Positions 5,492 to 12,023 of a stretch of DNA of 15,473 bases are shown in pieces (position 1 is the first letter of the stretch; each line of letters starts with the position of its first letter). The notes below the pieces were generated by a model. That model searched no databases and was not told where the DNA came from. It saw only the letters and a list, made by a program, of their open reading frames with translations. The DNA is from JBLHGU01 sp047615875 (lineage in GTDB: Bacteria; Pseudomonadota; Gammaproteobacteria; Arenicellales; CAJQKF01), in assembly GCA_047615875.1 (NCBI GenBank), contig JBLHGU010000118.1, forward strand, positions 1 through 15,473. Direction: 5' to 3'. The translations under genes were made by a program, and so were the position numbers.

Positions 5492-6564
5492 GCACAATGA
5501 TCATTACCGGCGGCGCCGGATTTATTGGCAGCAATTTTGTTCGCTATGTTCTTGAGCATACAGAGCATGACCTCGTTATTGTGGATAAGCTAACCTATGC
5601 TGGCAACGACGATAGTCTCGCCGACCTGGAAAGCAACCCACGCTTTACCTTTAAGCTAGCGGATATTGCCGATCGTAGTGAAATGTCCCGTCTATATAGT
5701 GACTGCCAGCCAGATATTATGGTTAATTTCGCTGCTGAGTCTCATGTCGACCGATCTATTGACGATGCGGATCCGTTCATTGAAACTAATATTCGCGGAA
5801 CTTATATACTTTTAGACGTCACCCGTGCCTACCTGAATAAGAACCCAGACAAGAAGCTTTCTTTTCGCTTTCTACATGTTTCCACCGATGAGGTCTACGG
5901 CAGTCTTGGCGAAACAGGTTTGTTTACGGAAGAAACACCTTATGCACCTAATTCTCCCTATGCAGCATCCAAGGCTTCAGCAGATCATATTGTACGTTCT
6001 TATCGAGAAACCTACGACTTACCAACATTGATAACAAACTGCTCCAATAACTACGGGCCCTATCAATTTCCAGAGAAACTTATTCCCCTAATCTTTCTTA
6101 ACGCTCTTGAAGCTAAGAATTTGCCAATTTATGGTGATGGCAGCAACATCAGAGACTGGCTCTATGTTGAAGATCATTGCAGTGGCATTTTGAAGGTCAT
6201 TGAGAGTGGGGTTTGCGGATCAAAATACAATATTGGTGGCCATAACGAGCGCACCAATATGCAGATCGTTAATACGATTTGTCAGGAGCTTGAGCGGCTA
6301 GTTCCCGCCGCCGACAACCTGGCTATGCAAAAAGCAGGCAAATCAAACTATACCGACCTCATCACTTTCGTAGCTGATCGCCCCGGTCATGATCGAAGAT
6401 ACGCAATTGATTCGAGCCTTATCCAGCGGGAACTGGGCTGGCGGCCGCAACATAACTTCGAAACAGGAATAGTTGAAACCATTAAATGGTATCTATCCAA
6501 TCGCGACTGGAGTGAAAATGTTCAATCGGGCAATTATCAACGAGAGCGACTGGGCGCGGCTTAG
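5488..6564 (+). CDS. rmlB: dTDP-glucose 4,6-dehydratase
   Basis: RmlB (RfbB) converts dTDP-D-glucose to dTDP-4-keto-6-deoxy-D-glucose, the second step toward dTDP-L-rhamnose and other deoxysugars of surface polysaccharides. It is cytoplasmic and NAD-dependent. The 358 residues match the family length. The Rossmann motif TGGAGFIG is at 7-14, FAAESHVDRSI at 81-91, the catalytic T133-D134-E135 in STDEVYG, and the Y158-x3-K162 pair in SPYAASK. TNCSNNYGPYQFPEKLIP (183-200) and YGDGSNIRDWLYVEDH (215-230) are typical RmlB substrate-side motifs. The start is fixed at 5488 because an in-frame stop lies 9 bp upstream; ATG 5497 is a possible internal start. No rmlA, rmlC or rmlD is adjacent, so the product must be used by enzymes encoded elsewhere. 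Translation probably depends on the overlapping upstream ORF. Confidence 0.95.
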   Translation: MSTMIITGGAGFIGSNFVRYVLEHTEHDLVIVDKLTYAGNDDSLADLESNPRFTFKLADIADRSEMSRLYSDCQPDIMVNFAAESHVDRSIDDADPFIETNIRGTYILLDVTRAYLNKNPDKKLSFRFLHVSTDEVYGSLGETGLFTEETPYAPNSPYAASKASADHIVRSYRETYDLPTLITNCSNNYGPYQFPEKLIPLIFLNALEAKNLPIYGDGSNIRDWLYVEDHCSGILKVIESGVCGSKYNIGGHNERTNMQIVNTICQELERLVPAADNLAMQKAGKSNYTDLITFVADRPGHDRRYAIDSSLIQRELGWRPQHNFETGIVETIKWYLSNRDWSENVQSGNYQRERLGAA

Positions 6565-6670
6565 GGAAGCTCTTATTAATTTATGCTTTCCATCGGTGCA
6601 AGGATGCCTCAGTAATTTTTGATCAGAGTAAGGGATCGAAAATGGGGAAATTGAATGAGTCAGAATCTTG

Positions 6671-7849
6671 TTAGAATTTGGCCTTTAAATATTCGCTCAA
6701 CGCCATAGTGATATGGTAGCCGGTGGTAGCTGGCAAGTCGTTTCGAAGGGCCGTTCCATCCGCGCCAAAATGCTCCACCCAGTCGCCATTTAATTTCAAG
6801 TATCTCGTAAATAACAAGCGCAAAAGAGCAGTTGATGTCTGACGTCTAACTTGTGCCGTGGTGGACTGAGTATGAATACTAAATGCTTTCAGACATTCAG
6901 TCTGAGCCCAGATTCTCATACTCGACTTAAGCACATTGCCTTTGCAATCCAGCTCATCCGCAACTCCGTTACCTGGATCACCGGCAACCAGTTTAGTAAC
7001 TCCACGCATGAGTAAATTAGTATATTCGGCCACCTCCAGTTCTGGCATCAAACGATTTAGTTCACTCAGAATCCAGATCCATTCGTAGTGGTGGCCTGGT
7101 TCTAGACGATGCCCCTCTTTAGTATCTCGACGCCAGTTTGATGTGAAATATTCTGCTAGCGTACCGGTCTTGGCATCGAACAGACACTCTCTAAATAGCT
7201 CAAATAATGCGCTTATCTGAGTACTAACATCGATACCAATACCAGCCGCCTGAATAGCCAGCAAAGCTTCCAATAGATGCATGTGTGGGTTTTGTAATCG
7301 CAAACCAGATTTATAAGTCCAGTTGCGTTCAGCATGCTCGATAAAACCACCGCGTCGGATATCCTTGATATTCATTTCAAGCATTTCCAAAGTATGAAGA
7401 ATACTCTCCTTCACCTCTTCGCCAGGCGACATACGATAGTAGTGTGCTAATGCAAACAGAACAAAAGCGTGAGCATAAAGATTCTTATGATCATCACAGA
7501 CTTTTCCAGCAGGGGTCACTTTAAAACACCAGCCACCAAACTTTCGATCACGATAATGATGCAAAAATCTGTAACCATGGTCTGCCGTATCTCTCATCCA
7601 GTCTTGTCCGGATAGGAGATGTCCGTGACTGAATTGAAAAATCTGTCTACATTGGCCCAGCAAGCGTTTTTGTGCAGCCGAATCCGGTCCCTGACCAATC
7701 ACTGCACGCTCATAAAACCCACCATTTACAGAATCTAGAAATAATTCTTTTTGGCGAGGAAGAAAACAATCAAACAGATAGCGACCAATACTGTCCGCAT
7801 TAATCTCAACATCAACAGGGAAAATATCGTCTTGAGGGGTAGCTGTCAT
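6671..7849 (-). CDS. AGE-family sugar epimerase/isomerase
   Basis: This belongs to the N-acylglucosamine 2-epimerase superfamily: (alpha/alpha)6-barrel enzymes that epimerise or isomerise sugars such as mannose, glucose or N-acylhexosamines in the cytoplasm. The 392 residues match the family. Typical motifs are RQIFQFSHGH (68-77), HKNLYAHAFVLFALAHYY (121-138), NPHMHLLEALLAIQ (187-200), EPGHHYEWIW (250-259), RIWAQTECLKAF (312-323) and TTGYHI (375-380). The His residues in EPGHH and GYH379 correspond to the general acid/base pair described for this fold. I cannot choose between mannose isomerase, mannose 2-epimerase and N-acylglucosamine 2-epimerase from sequence alone. The ATG at 7849 has only a weak ribosome-binding site. 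It lies 81 bp after the thioesterase gene on the same strand; the spacer holds an AT-rich TAATT/AATTA inverted repeat, so it may have its own promoter. Confidence 0.85.
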   Translation of the reverse strand: MTATPQDDIFPVDVEINADSIGRYLFDCFLPRQKELFLDSVNGGFYERAVIGQGPDSAAQKRLLGQCRQIFQFSHGHLLSGQDWMRDTADHGYRFLHHYRDRKFGGWCFKVTPAGKVCDDHKNLYAHAFVLFALAHYYRMSPGEEVKESILHTLEMLEMNIKDIRRGGFIEHAERNWTYKSGLRLQNPHMHLLEALLAIQAAGIGIDVSTQISALFELFRECLFDAKTGTLAEYFTSNWRRDTKEGHRLEPGHHYEWIWILSELNRLMPELEVAEYTNLLMRGVTKLVAGDPGNGVADELDCKGNVLKSSMRIWAQTECLKAFSIHTQSTTAQVRRQTSTALLRLLFTRYLKLNGDWVEHFGADGTALRNDLPATTGYHITMALSEYLKAKF

Positions 7850-7930
7850 CGTTAGTCAGGTGGATATCATGTTATGAATAATTACTAGCAATTAATTATG
7901 TGGAGAGGGCAAACTTCGGTGCTTATTAGC

Positions 7931-8362
7931 TTATTCCTTCTCTGGCAATAATGCGTAGGCCATGGTCACTGACACGGCAGGTCGCAGGTCATTCTCCGGG
8001 TGCAACAATGCCTGTCCAAACGCCATGGTTCTGCCCATACGAAGGATTTTCACATCCGCAATAACATCAGTATTAGAAACCGGCTTCATCATATGAGTGG
8101 TTACATCGACGGTGGTCATAGGGCGGTACCGGTCACCGGCCGCAGCCACCGCAATGACCATGGCGGTGTCAGCAAGGGCCATCAATGACTGCCCACAAAT
8201 AATACCCCCCTCTCTACACAGACGATCGCTATATTTCATTCTTAAACTGGCGCCAGCTTCATCCACCGCAATCACACTCAATTGCAAATCCTGCACCCAG
8301 GGAGCAATTACATCTTCAAGCAATGCGCTAGCTGCGGCAATATCAAATTTTTTCTGTGTCAT
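7931..8362 (-). CDS. PaaI-like hotdog-fold thioesterase
   Basis: This is a small cytoplasmic acyl-CoA thioesterase of the 4HBT/PaaI type, 143 residues and the usual single-hotdog length. The central helix motif GGIICGQSLMALADTAMVIAV (52-72) carries the expected acidic residue D65 in the ALADTA position. It is followed by the beta-strand TVDVTTHMMKPV (84-95) and an RMGRTMAFGQALL segment, the standard order for the family. The common HGG of PaaI reads ICGQ here, as in several uncharacterised members. The substrate cannot be told from the sequence. The ATG at 8362 has AGAGA close upstream. It diverges from slyX across a 201-bp spacer and is followed by the AGE-family gene. Confidence 0.83.
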   Translation of the reverse strand: MTQKKFDIAAASALLEDVIAPWVQDLQLSVIAVDEAGASLRMKYSDRLCREGGIICGQSLMALADTAMVIAVAAAGDRYRPMTTVDVTTHMMKPVSNTDVIADVKILRMGRTMAFGQALLHPENDLRPAVSVTMAYALLPEKE

Positions 8363-8529
8363 AGTGGTCTCTGAAAATAAAACAATATCGATAGATCAGT
8401 TTTTCATCCTAAACTATAGTGAGGTTACTAAACCATCTATAGATATTCTAGCGTCAATCCCCCTTAATCGACTATATTTCAACCCACACACTGAACTATT
8501 CTAAGCATGAGCGAAAAGTCAGTGATTTA

Positions 8530-8557
8530 TTGCGACCAAACCCATAGTCAATAGAAT
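8530..8557 (+). promoter_or_regulatory. Possible slyX promoter giving a leaderless transcript
   Basis: TTGCGA (8530-8535) and TAGAAT (8552-8557) are separated by 16 bp and resemble a sigma-70 promoter. A start 7 nt after the -10 would fall on the A of the slyX ATG at 8564. That agrees with the lack of any Shine-Dalgarno before slyX. Prediction only. Confidence 0.33.
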
Positions 8558-8563
8558 TACCCC

Positions 8564-8779
8564 ATGACAGATAATACGATTAGTCGAATTGACGAACTTG
8601 AAAACAAGTTTGCCTTTCAGGAACAATTGGTTGAAACGTTAAACGATCTGATAATCGAACAGCAGAATCGGCTGCAAGCCCTGGAGAAAAAAAATCAGGA
8701 GTTCGCAACGAAATTAACCACTATTATCGCTCAGTCCGGACTGGATATTCAGGAAGTCGAACAACCACCACACTACTAG
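8564..8779 (+). CDS. slyX: SlyX family protein
   Basis: SlyX is a small conserved proteobacterial cytoplasmic protein of unknown biochemical role, named in E. coli for its position next to slyD. The 71 residues are almost entirely a heptad coiled coil (RIDELENKFAFQEQLVETLNDLIIEQQNRLQALEKK, positions about 8-45), and the protein ends in the hallmark PPHY. Family length is 70-75 residues, so it is complete. The ATG at 8564 has no recognisable Shine-Dalgarno, and a possible promoter sits immediately upstream. The stop is 9 bp before the ammonia-lyase gene on the same strand, so the two are likely cotranscribed. slyD is not adjacent. Confidence 0.93.
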   Translation: MTDNTISRIDELENKFAFQEQLVETLNDLIIEQQNRLQALEKKNQEFATKLTTIIAQSGLDIQEVEQPPHY

Positions 8780-8788
8780 AATCCTATT

Positions 8789-9976
8789 ATGTTAGAACAA
8801 TTCAGAAATGCATCGATTGGCCATCAAGCTGCTACACCGCTAAACAATGATTGTTATGAAACCGTCATTAGCCGCGCCGACTTTGCGCGCTCCTGGCAAG
8901 AAATTACTCAGTGGCCAGGCTACACCGCTACACCATTGCATGAGTTGCAAGGTCTAGCAGAAAAACTGCAGATCAACAATATTTTCTATAAGGATGAAGG
9001 TCCGCGTTTTGGGCTTGGCAGTTTTAAGGCATTGGGCGGAGCCTATGCCGCGATCTGTCTGGTACAACGTGAGCTTGAGCGACAATTCAGCATCCAGGCC
9101 AGCTCACAACAAATTCGCGAAGGTCGTTACATTGAGCAAGTAGCGGCGATCACTTTGGTATCGGCAACCGATGGGAATCACGGCCGATCGTTGGCCTGGG
9201 GAGCCAGGATGATCGGCGCACCCTGTCGAATATATATTCATAAAGAAGTTAGCGAAGGCCGTGAAAAGGCCATGCAAGAGCTCGGCGCTCACGTTATACG
9301 CATCGAAGGGGATTATGATGAATCTGTAGAGCAAGCCAGAGTAGATGCGGAATCAAACGACTGGTTCGTTGTATCCGACACGTCATGGGAAGGATATACC
9401 CAACCACCGACTGATGTTATGGCAGGCTATGGCGTAATGGTGCGTGAATCCGTAGAGGCATTGCAGCAACCACCAAGCCATGTTTTCTTGCAAGGCGGTG
9501 TTGGTGGGCTTGCGGCAGGAGTAGCGGCAGCATTGCATCAGGCCTACGGCGATCAAAAACCTCGTATGATTGTAGTAGAACCTGAACTCGCCGCCTGTCT
9601 TTTTGTCAGTGCAGGCAGTGGTCAACCAACTGACGTAACTATAGAGCAAGAGTCAATAATGGCCGGCCTGTCCTGTGGTGCTCCATCAGCTCTGGCCTGG
9701 TCGGTACTACAATCGGAGTGCACTGATTTTCTGACCATCCCTGATGCGTTGATCCCACCTATTATGCGCACTCTGGCACGACCTGATAATAATGACCCAG
9801 CAATCGAAGCTGGTGAATCTGCGGTAGCAGGACTCGCAGCATTAATGGCCACAGCCATTCAGCCAGTGCTTCGCGATCAACTCGGACTAACCGAACAATC
9901 GACTGTATTGATTATCGGTTCCGAAGGCGCTACTGATGCCGACATTTATGCGCGGGTTATGGCGGGGAAAATCTGA
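8789..9976 (+). CDS. dpaL: Diaminopropionate ammonia-lyase (PLP-dependent)
   Basis: DpaL (YgeX) is a fold-type II PLP enzyme that cleaves 2,3-diaminopropionate to pyruvate and ammonia. The 395 residues fit the family. FGLGSFKALGGAYA (75-87) places the PLP lysine at K80, and SATDGNHGRSLAWGARM (125-141) supplies the phosphate-side loop and the catalytic Asp at D128 used on the D-isomer. DTSWEGYTQPPTDVMAGYG, the glycine-rich FLQGGVGGLAAGVAA, IMAGLSCGAPS and NDPAIEAGESAVAGL follow in the order seen in the E. coli enzyme, with STEG replaced by GSEGATD near the C-terminus. Threonine dehydratase is related but lacks several of these motifs. The ATG at 8789 is 9 bp after slyX with a weak ribosome-binding site, suggesting coupling. 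The gene is convergent with srkA, and I see no terminator in the 44-bp gap. Confidence 0.87.
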   Translation: MLEQFRNASIGHQAATPLNNDCYETVISRADFARSWQEITQWPGYTATPLHELQGLAEKLQINNIFYKDEGPRFGLGSFKALGGAYAAICLVQRELERQFSIQASSQQIREGRYIEQVAAITLVSATDGNHGRSLAWGARMIGAPCRIYIHKEVSEGREKAMQELGAHVIRIEGDYDESVEQARVDAESNDWFVVSDTSWEGYTQPPTDVMAGYGVMVRESVEALQQPPSHVFLQGGVGGLAAGVAAALHQAYGDQKPRMIVVEPELAACLFVSAGSGQPTDVTIEQESIMAGLSCGAPSALAWSVLQSECTDFLTIPDALIPPIMRTLARPDNNDPAIEAGESAVAGLAALMATAIQPVLRDQLGLTEQSTVLIIGSEGATDADIYARVMAGKI

Positions 9977-10020
9977 CCCAATGTCAGATGCTACCCCCCT
10001 AGACATTCAAGCAGCTATGC

Positions 10021-11022
10021 CTAATAGTTGCTTGAAATATTGATGGGTTCTTCGTCCATCAAGGCAGACTGTTCTTTTAAATTCAGAATGTGTTCTTGCC
10101 AAAACCGATCCGTGTTAAACCAGGGAAATGCTCTGGGAAAGGCTGGGTCGTGCCATCTGCGAGCGAGCCATGCGGCATGATATATCAGACGCAGTGTTCT
10201 TAACGGTTCAATTAAGTGCAGTTCTCTGGCATTAAATTCGCAAAACTCTTCATAACCCTCGATTAACTCACGCATGCCAGTTTGCATATAATCTCGGTCG
10301 CCGGATAAAAATAGCCACAGATCCTGGATAGCAGGTCCACTGCGGCAATCATCGAAGTCCACTACCAGTGGGCCAGTATCAGTCCAGAGAATATTGCCCC
10401 AGTGAAAGTCTCCATGCAAACGAAGGTCAACAAACTCACCTGCCCTGTCATAGCAGTTCGCAACCTGATTCTTCAACCGGTCAACTGACGTGGTGTATGA
10501 ATCAAGCAAATATTTCGGGATAAAGTTGTTTTCCAGCAGCCATGCTGATGGTTCTATCAAATAACTTTGCGGATCCACGACGGGACGATTCTGAAAGGAA
10601 TTAACTCTAGCCACGGCGTGCATTCGACCAGCAAAGCGCCCTAGCTGAAAAAGATGCTCGGCGTTATCCAACTCAGCCTGCCGACCACCCTGGTACGGGA
10701 AAATGGCAAATCGATAATCATCATGACAAAAAAGTGTGCTCGCAGTATCAAGTTCTAACGGCGCCACTACTGGCAACTCTTCCTGTTGCAGTTCAATAGT
10801 AAATTGATGTTCTTCCAGAATCTGCACATCGGTCCAGCGATTGGGCCGATAAAACTTTGCCACAATTCGTTCCCCAGATTCTGTATAGATCTGAAAGACC
10901 CGATTCTCATAACTGTTCAAAGCAAGAAATCGTCCATCGCTCTGAATACCGGTGGATTCGACACAATCCAGCATTCGGTCTGGTGTCAGTCCGGCAAAGG
11001 CTTGCTCTTCTGTGCTTGTCAT
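10021..11022 (-). CDS. srkA: SrkA (YihE) stress-response Ser/Thr kinase
   Basis: SrkA is an aminoglycoside-phosphotransferase-fold protein kinase that, in E. coli, counters MazF-linked and oxidative-stress death. The 333 residues match the E. coli length. Key elements are the nucleotide-binding strand LNSYENRVFQI (35-45), the ATP-anchoring lysine K56 in IVAKFYRPNRW, the catalytic loop LHGDFHWGNILW (202-213) with D205 and N210, and the metal-binding VDFDDCRSGP (221-230) with D222. SGDRDYM and the C-terminal LIYHAAWLARRW are also characteristic. The ATG at 11022 is preceded by CCAGG at about 6 nt spacing. It is the last gene of the purL-to-srkA co-directional run, 62 bp after the lipoprotein gene. 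dsbA, its partner in enteric bacteria, is not next to it. Confidence 0.93.
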   Translation of the reverse strand: MTSTEEQAFAGLTPDRMLDCVESTGIQSDGRFLALNSYENRVFQIYTESGERIVAKFYRPNRWTDVQILEEHQFTIELQQEELPVVAPLELDTASTLFCHDDYRFAIFPYQGGRQAELDNAEHLFQLGRFAGRMHAVARVNSFQNRPVVDPQSYLIEPSAWLLENNFIPKYLLDSYTTSVDRLKNQVANCYDRAGEFVDLRLHGDFHWGNILWTDTGPLVVDFDDCRSGPAIQDLWLFLSGDRDYMQTGMRELIEGYEEFCEFNARELHLIEPLRTLRLIYHAAWLARRWHDPAFPRAFPWFNTDRFWQEHILNLKEQSALMDEEPINISSNY

Positions 11023-11055
11023 GAAAACCTGGCTATGTGGCCATGGATTGCACTG

Positions 11056-11070
11056 GTTTGCCAGGCAAAC
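11056..11070 (-). other. Short hairpin between the lipoprotein gene and srkA
   Basis: GTTTGC (11056-11061) and GCAAAC (11065-11070) form a perfect 6-bp stem with a 3-base loop, about 15 bases after the lipoprotein stop and about 35 before the srkA start. No T-run follows in the direction of transcription. It could be an RNA processing or stabilising element; low confidence. Confidence 0.25.
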
Positions 11071-11084
11071 ATTCCTATTCGTTA

Positions 11085-11459
11085 CTAACCCGCATTGGGT
11101 TTCTCGAAAAAGATATAGGGGGTGGAATAATCGCTAAACTCAAAATACACTTTCTGCTCGCCAGCATCGATCTGAAAATTAAGATTCTCATCCAGTACCC
11201 CGTAACCAAATCGGTAGGGTCGTTGAGCGCCGCCACTTGTCGCCGTCGCAGTACTCAGCTTGTCTATCTTAAGAAATCTTTTGACCAATTTATCGCCTGC
11301 ATAAACTTCCAGCACACCGTCTGTGCCGGTCCAGTTTTGCACTGCCCTGCCAATTTTGTTTTGTTGTTCCTGCGTACAGGCGACTAAAACAACACTGACA
11401 GCTATAGCCATCAGTGTTGTTCTTAGCAATTTCGAGTCATCAGATTTAAGCTTGGCCAT
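11085..11459 (-). CDS. Small lipoprotein of unknown function
   Basis: I do not recognise this family. From the ATG at 11459 it has 124 residues and begins with a type II signal peptide: MAKLKSDDSKLLR, then a hydrophobic stretch ending in the lipobox LVAC (Cys28), followed by TQEQQNK. The mature part is about 97 residues and reads as a beta-rich domain (VLEVYAGDKLVKRFLKIDKL, then RFGYGVLDENLN and EQKVYFEFSDYS). The residue after Cys is Thr, not Asp, so outer-membrane sorting is likely. The start lies inside the 3' end of the upstream membrane-protein gene, overlapping by about 14 bp, which implies translational coupling; an in-frame ATG at 11468 is an alternative. The gene is followed by srkA. 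Function unknown. Confidence 0.78.
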   Translation of the reverse strand: MAKLKSDDSKLLRTTLMAIAVSVVLVACTQEQQNKIGRAVQNWTGTDGVLEVYAGDKLVKRFLKIDKLSTATATSGGAQRPYRFGYGVLDENLNFQIDAGEQKVYFEFSDYSTPYIFFEKPNAG

Positions 11460-11886
11460 CGTTCTCATCAACGTCTAGTTGACCACTCATACGACGTCGT
11501 ATGTGCGACCAGGACATTCCCAAAGACATTATTCCTGACAGGGCAATAAGTATTAACCAGGTTAATGCACCGGTGTTATCCAGGCCAACCCAACCTTGTT
11601 GAATCAATAGCCAGATGATCAACCCAAAAAACAGCGTAGCTAGCACTAACCCGAAGAAGCCAAGAGAACGTTGGGTTGCGCGCAAAAAGATGATCCAGCC
11701 GATAGCAATTACCAACCCAACTAATGCTTTGAAAACACTAAATGAACCAGCATCCTCAATCAGTGAAGCCAGTGCCCAATGGTAATAAGACCATGGGTCT
11801 ATTGGGTTATAGGTCGCGCAAACCAGAACCAGTGCGGCAACAAATCTAATCAGAACATGATGGGCTTTGAATCTTGAAACGGCCAT
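11446..11886 (-). CDS. Four-helix inner-membrane protein (DUF6524-like)
   Basis: This is a small integral membrane protein of 146 residues with no assigned function. It has four hydrophobic helices (about 10-26, 50-67, 74-94 and 103-123), the ATYNPIDPWSYYHWAL motif after helix 1, GWIIFLRATQRSLGFFGL between helices 2 and 3, and GMSWSHIRRRMSGQLDVDE at the cytoplasmic C-terminus. I associate this combination with DUF6524, from memory. The ATG at 11886 is chosen because GGAGG lies 4 nt upstream; an open frame continues to 12036 but has no good start there and would overlap the end of purL. The gene follows purL by 137 bp, and its 3' end overlaps the start of the lipoprotein gene, so the two are probably made together. 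Confidence 0.8.
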   Translation of the reverse strand: MAVSRFKAHHVLIRFVAALVLVCATYNPIDPWSYYHWALASLIEDAGSFSVFKALVGLVIAIGWIIFLRATQRSLGFFGLVLATLFFGLIIWLLIQQGWVGLDNTGALTWLILIALSGIMSLGMSWSHIRRRMSGQLDVDENDGQA

Positions 11887-12023
11887 ATTTCCTCCAGTGG
11901 GAATAACTTTGTCAGCGATCAATAATAACGGACACAACGAAACTGCATTGTAACATTTGCTGCCAGCTTTCCCAGCAGTCAAAGGCCGAAGTTGAACCAG
12001 AATTTGCAAGTTCCAGAGTTTTC

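Noticed and set aside
8097..8504. A 135-codon open frame on the plus strand over the thioesterase gene and its upstream region
   Set aside because: It lies opposite a gene with clear hotdog-family motifs, has no domain signal or ribosome-binding site, and its composition reads as an antisense shadow.
11037..11387. A 116-codon plus-strand open frame opposite the lipoprotein gene
   Set aside because: The minus strand gives a signal peptide, lipobox and coupled start; the plus frame has no such features and crosses the intergenic hairpin.
11926..11965. Sigma-54-like TGGCAG...TTACA and a TTGACT...TACAAT pair upstream of the DUF6524-like gene
   Set aside because: The sigma-54 match lacks the GC of the -12 element, and the sigma-70 pair has a 24-bp spacer, too long for a promoter.
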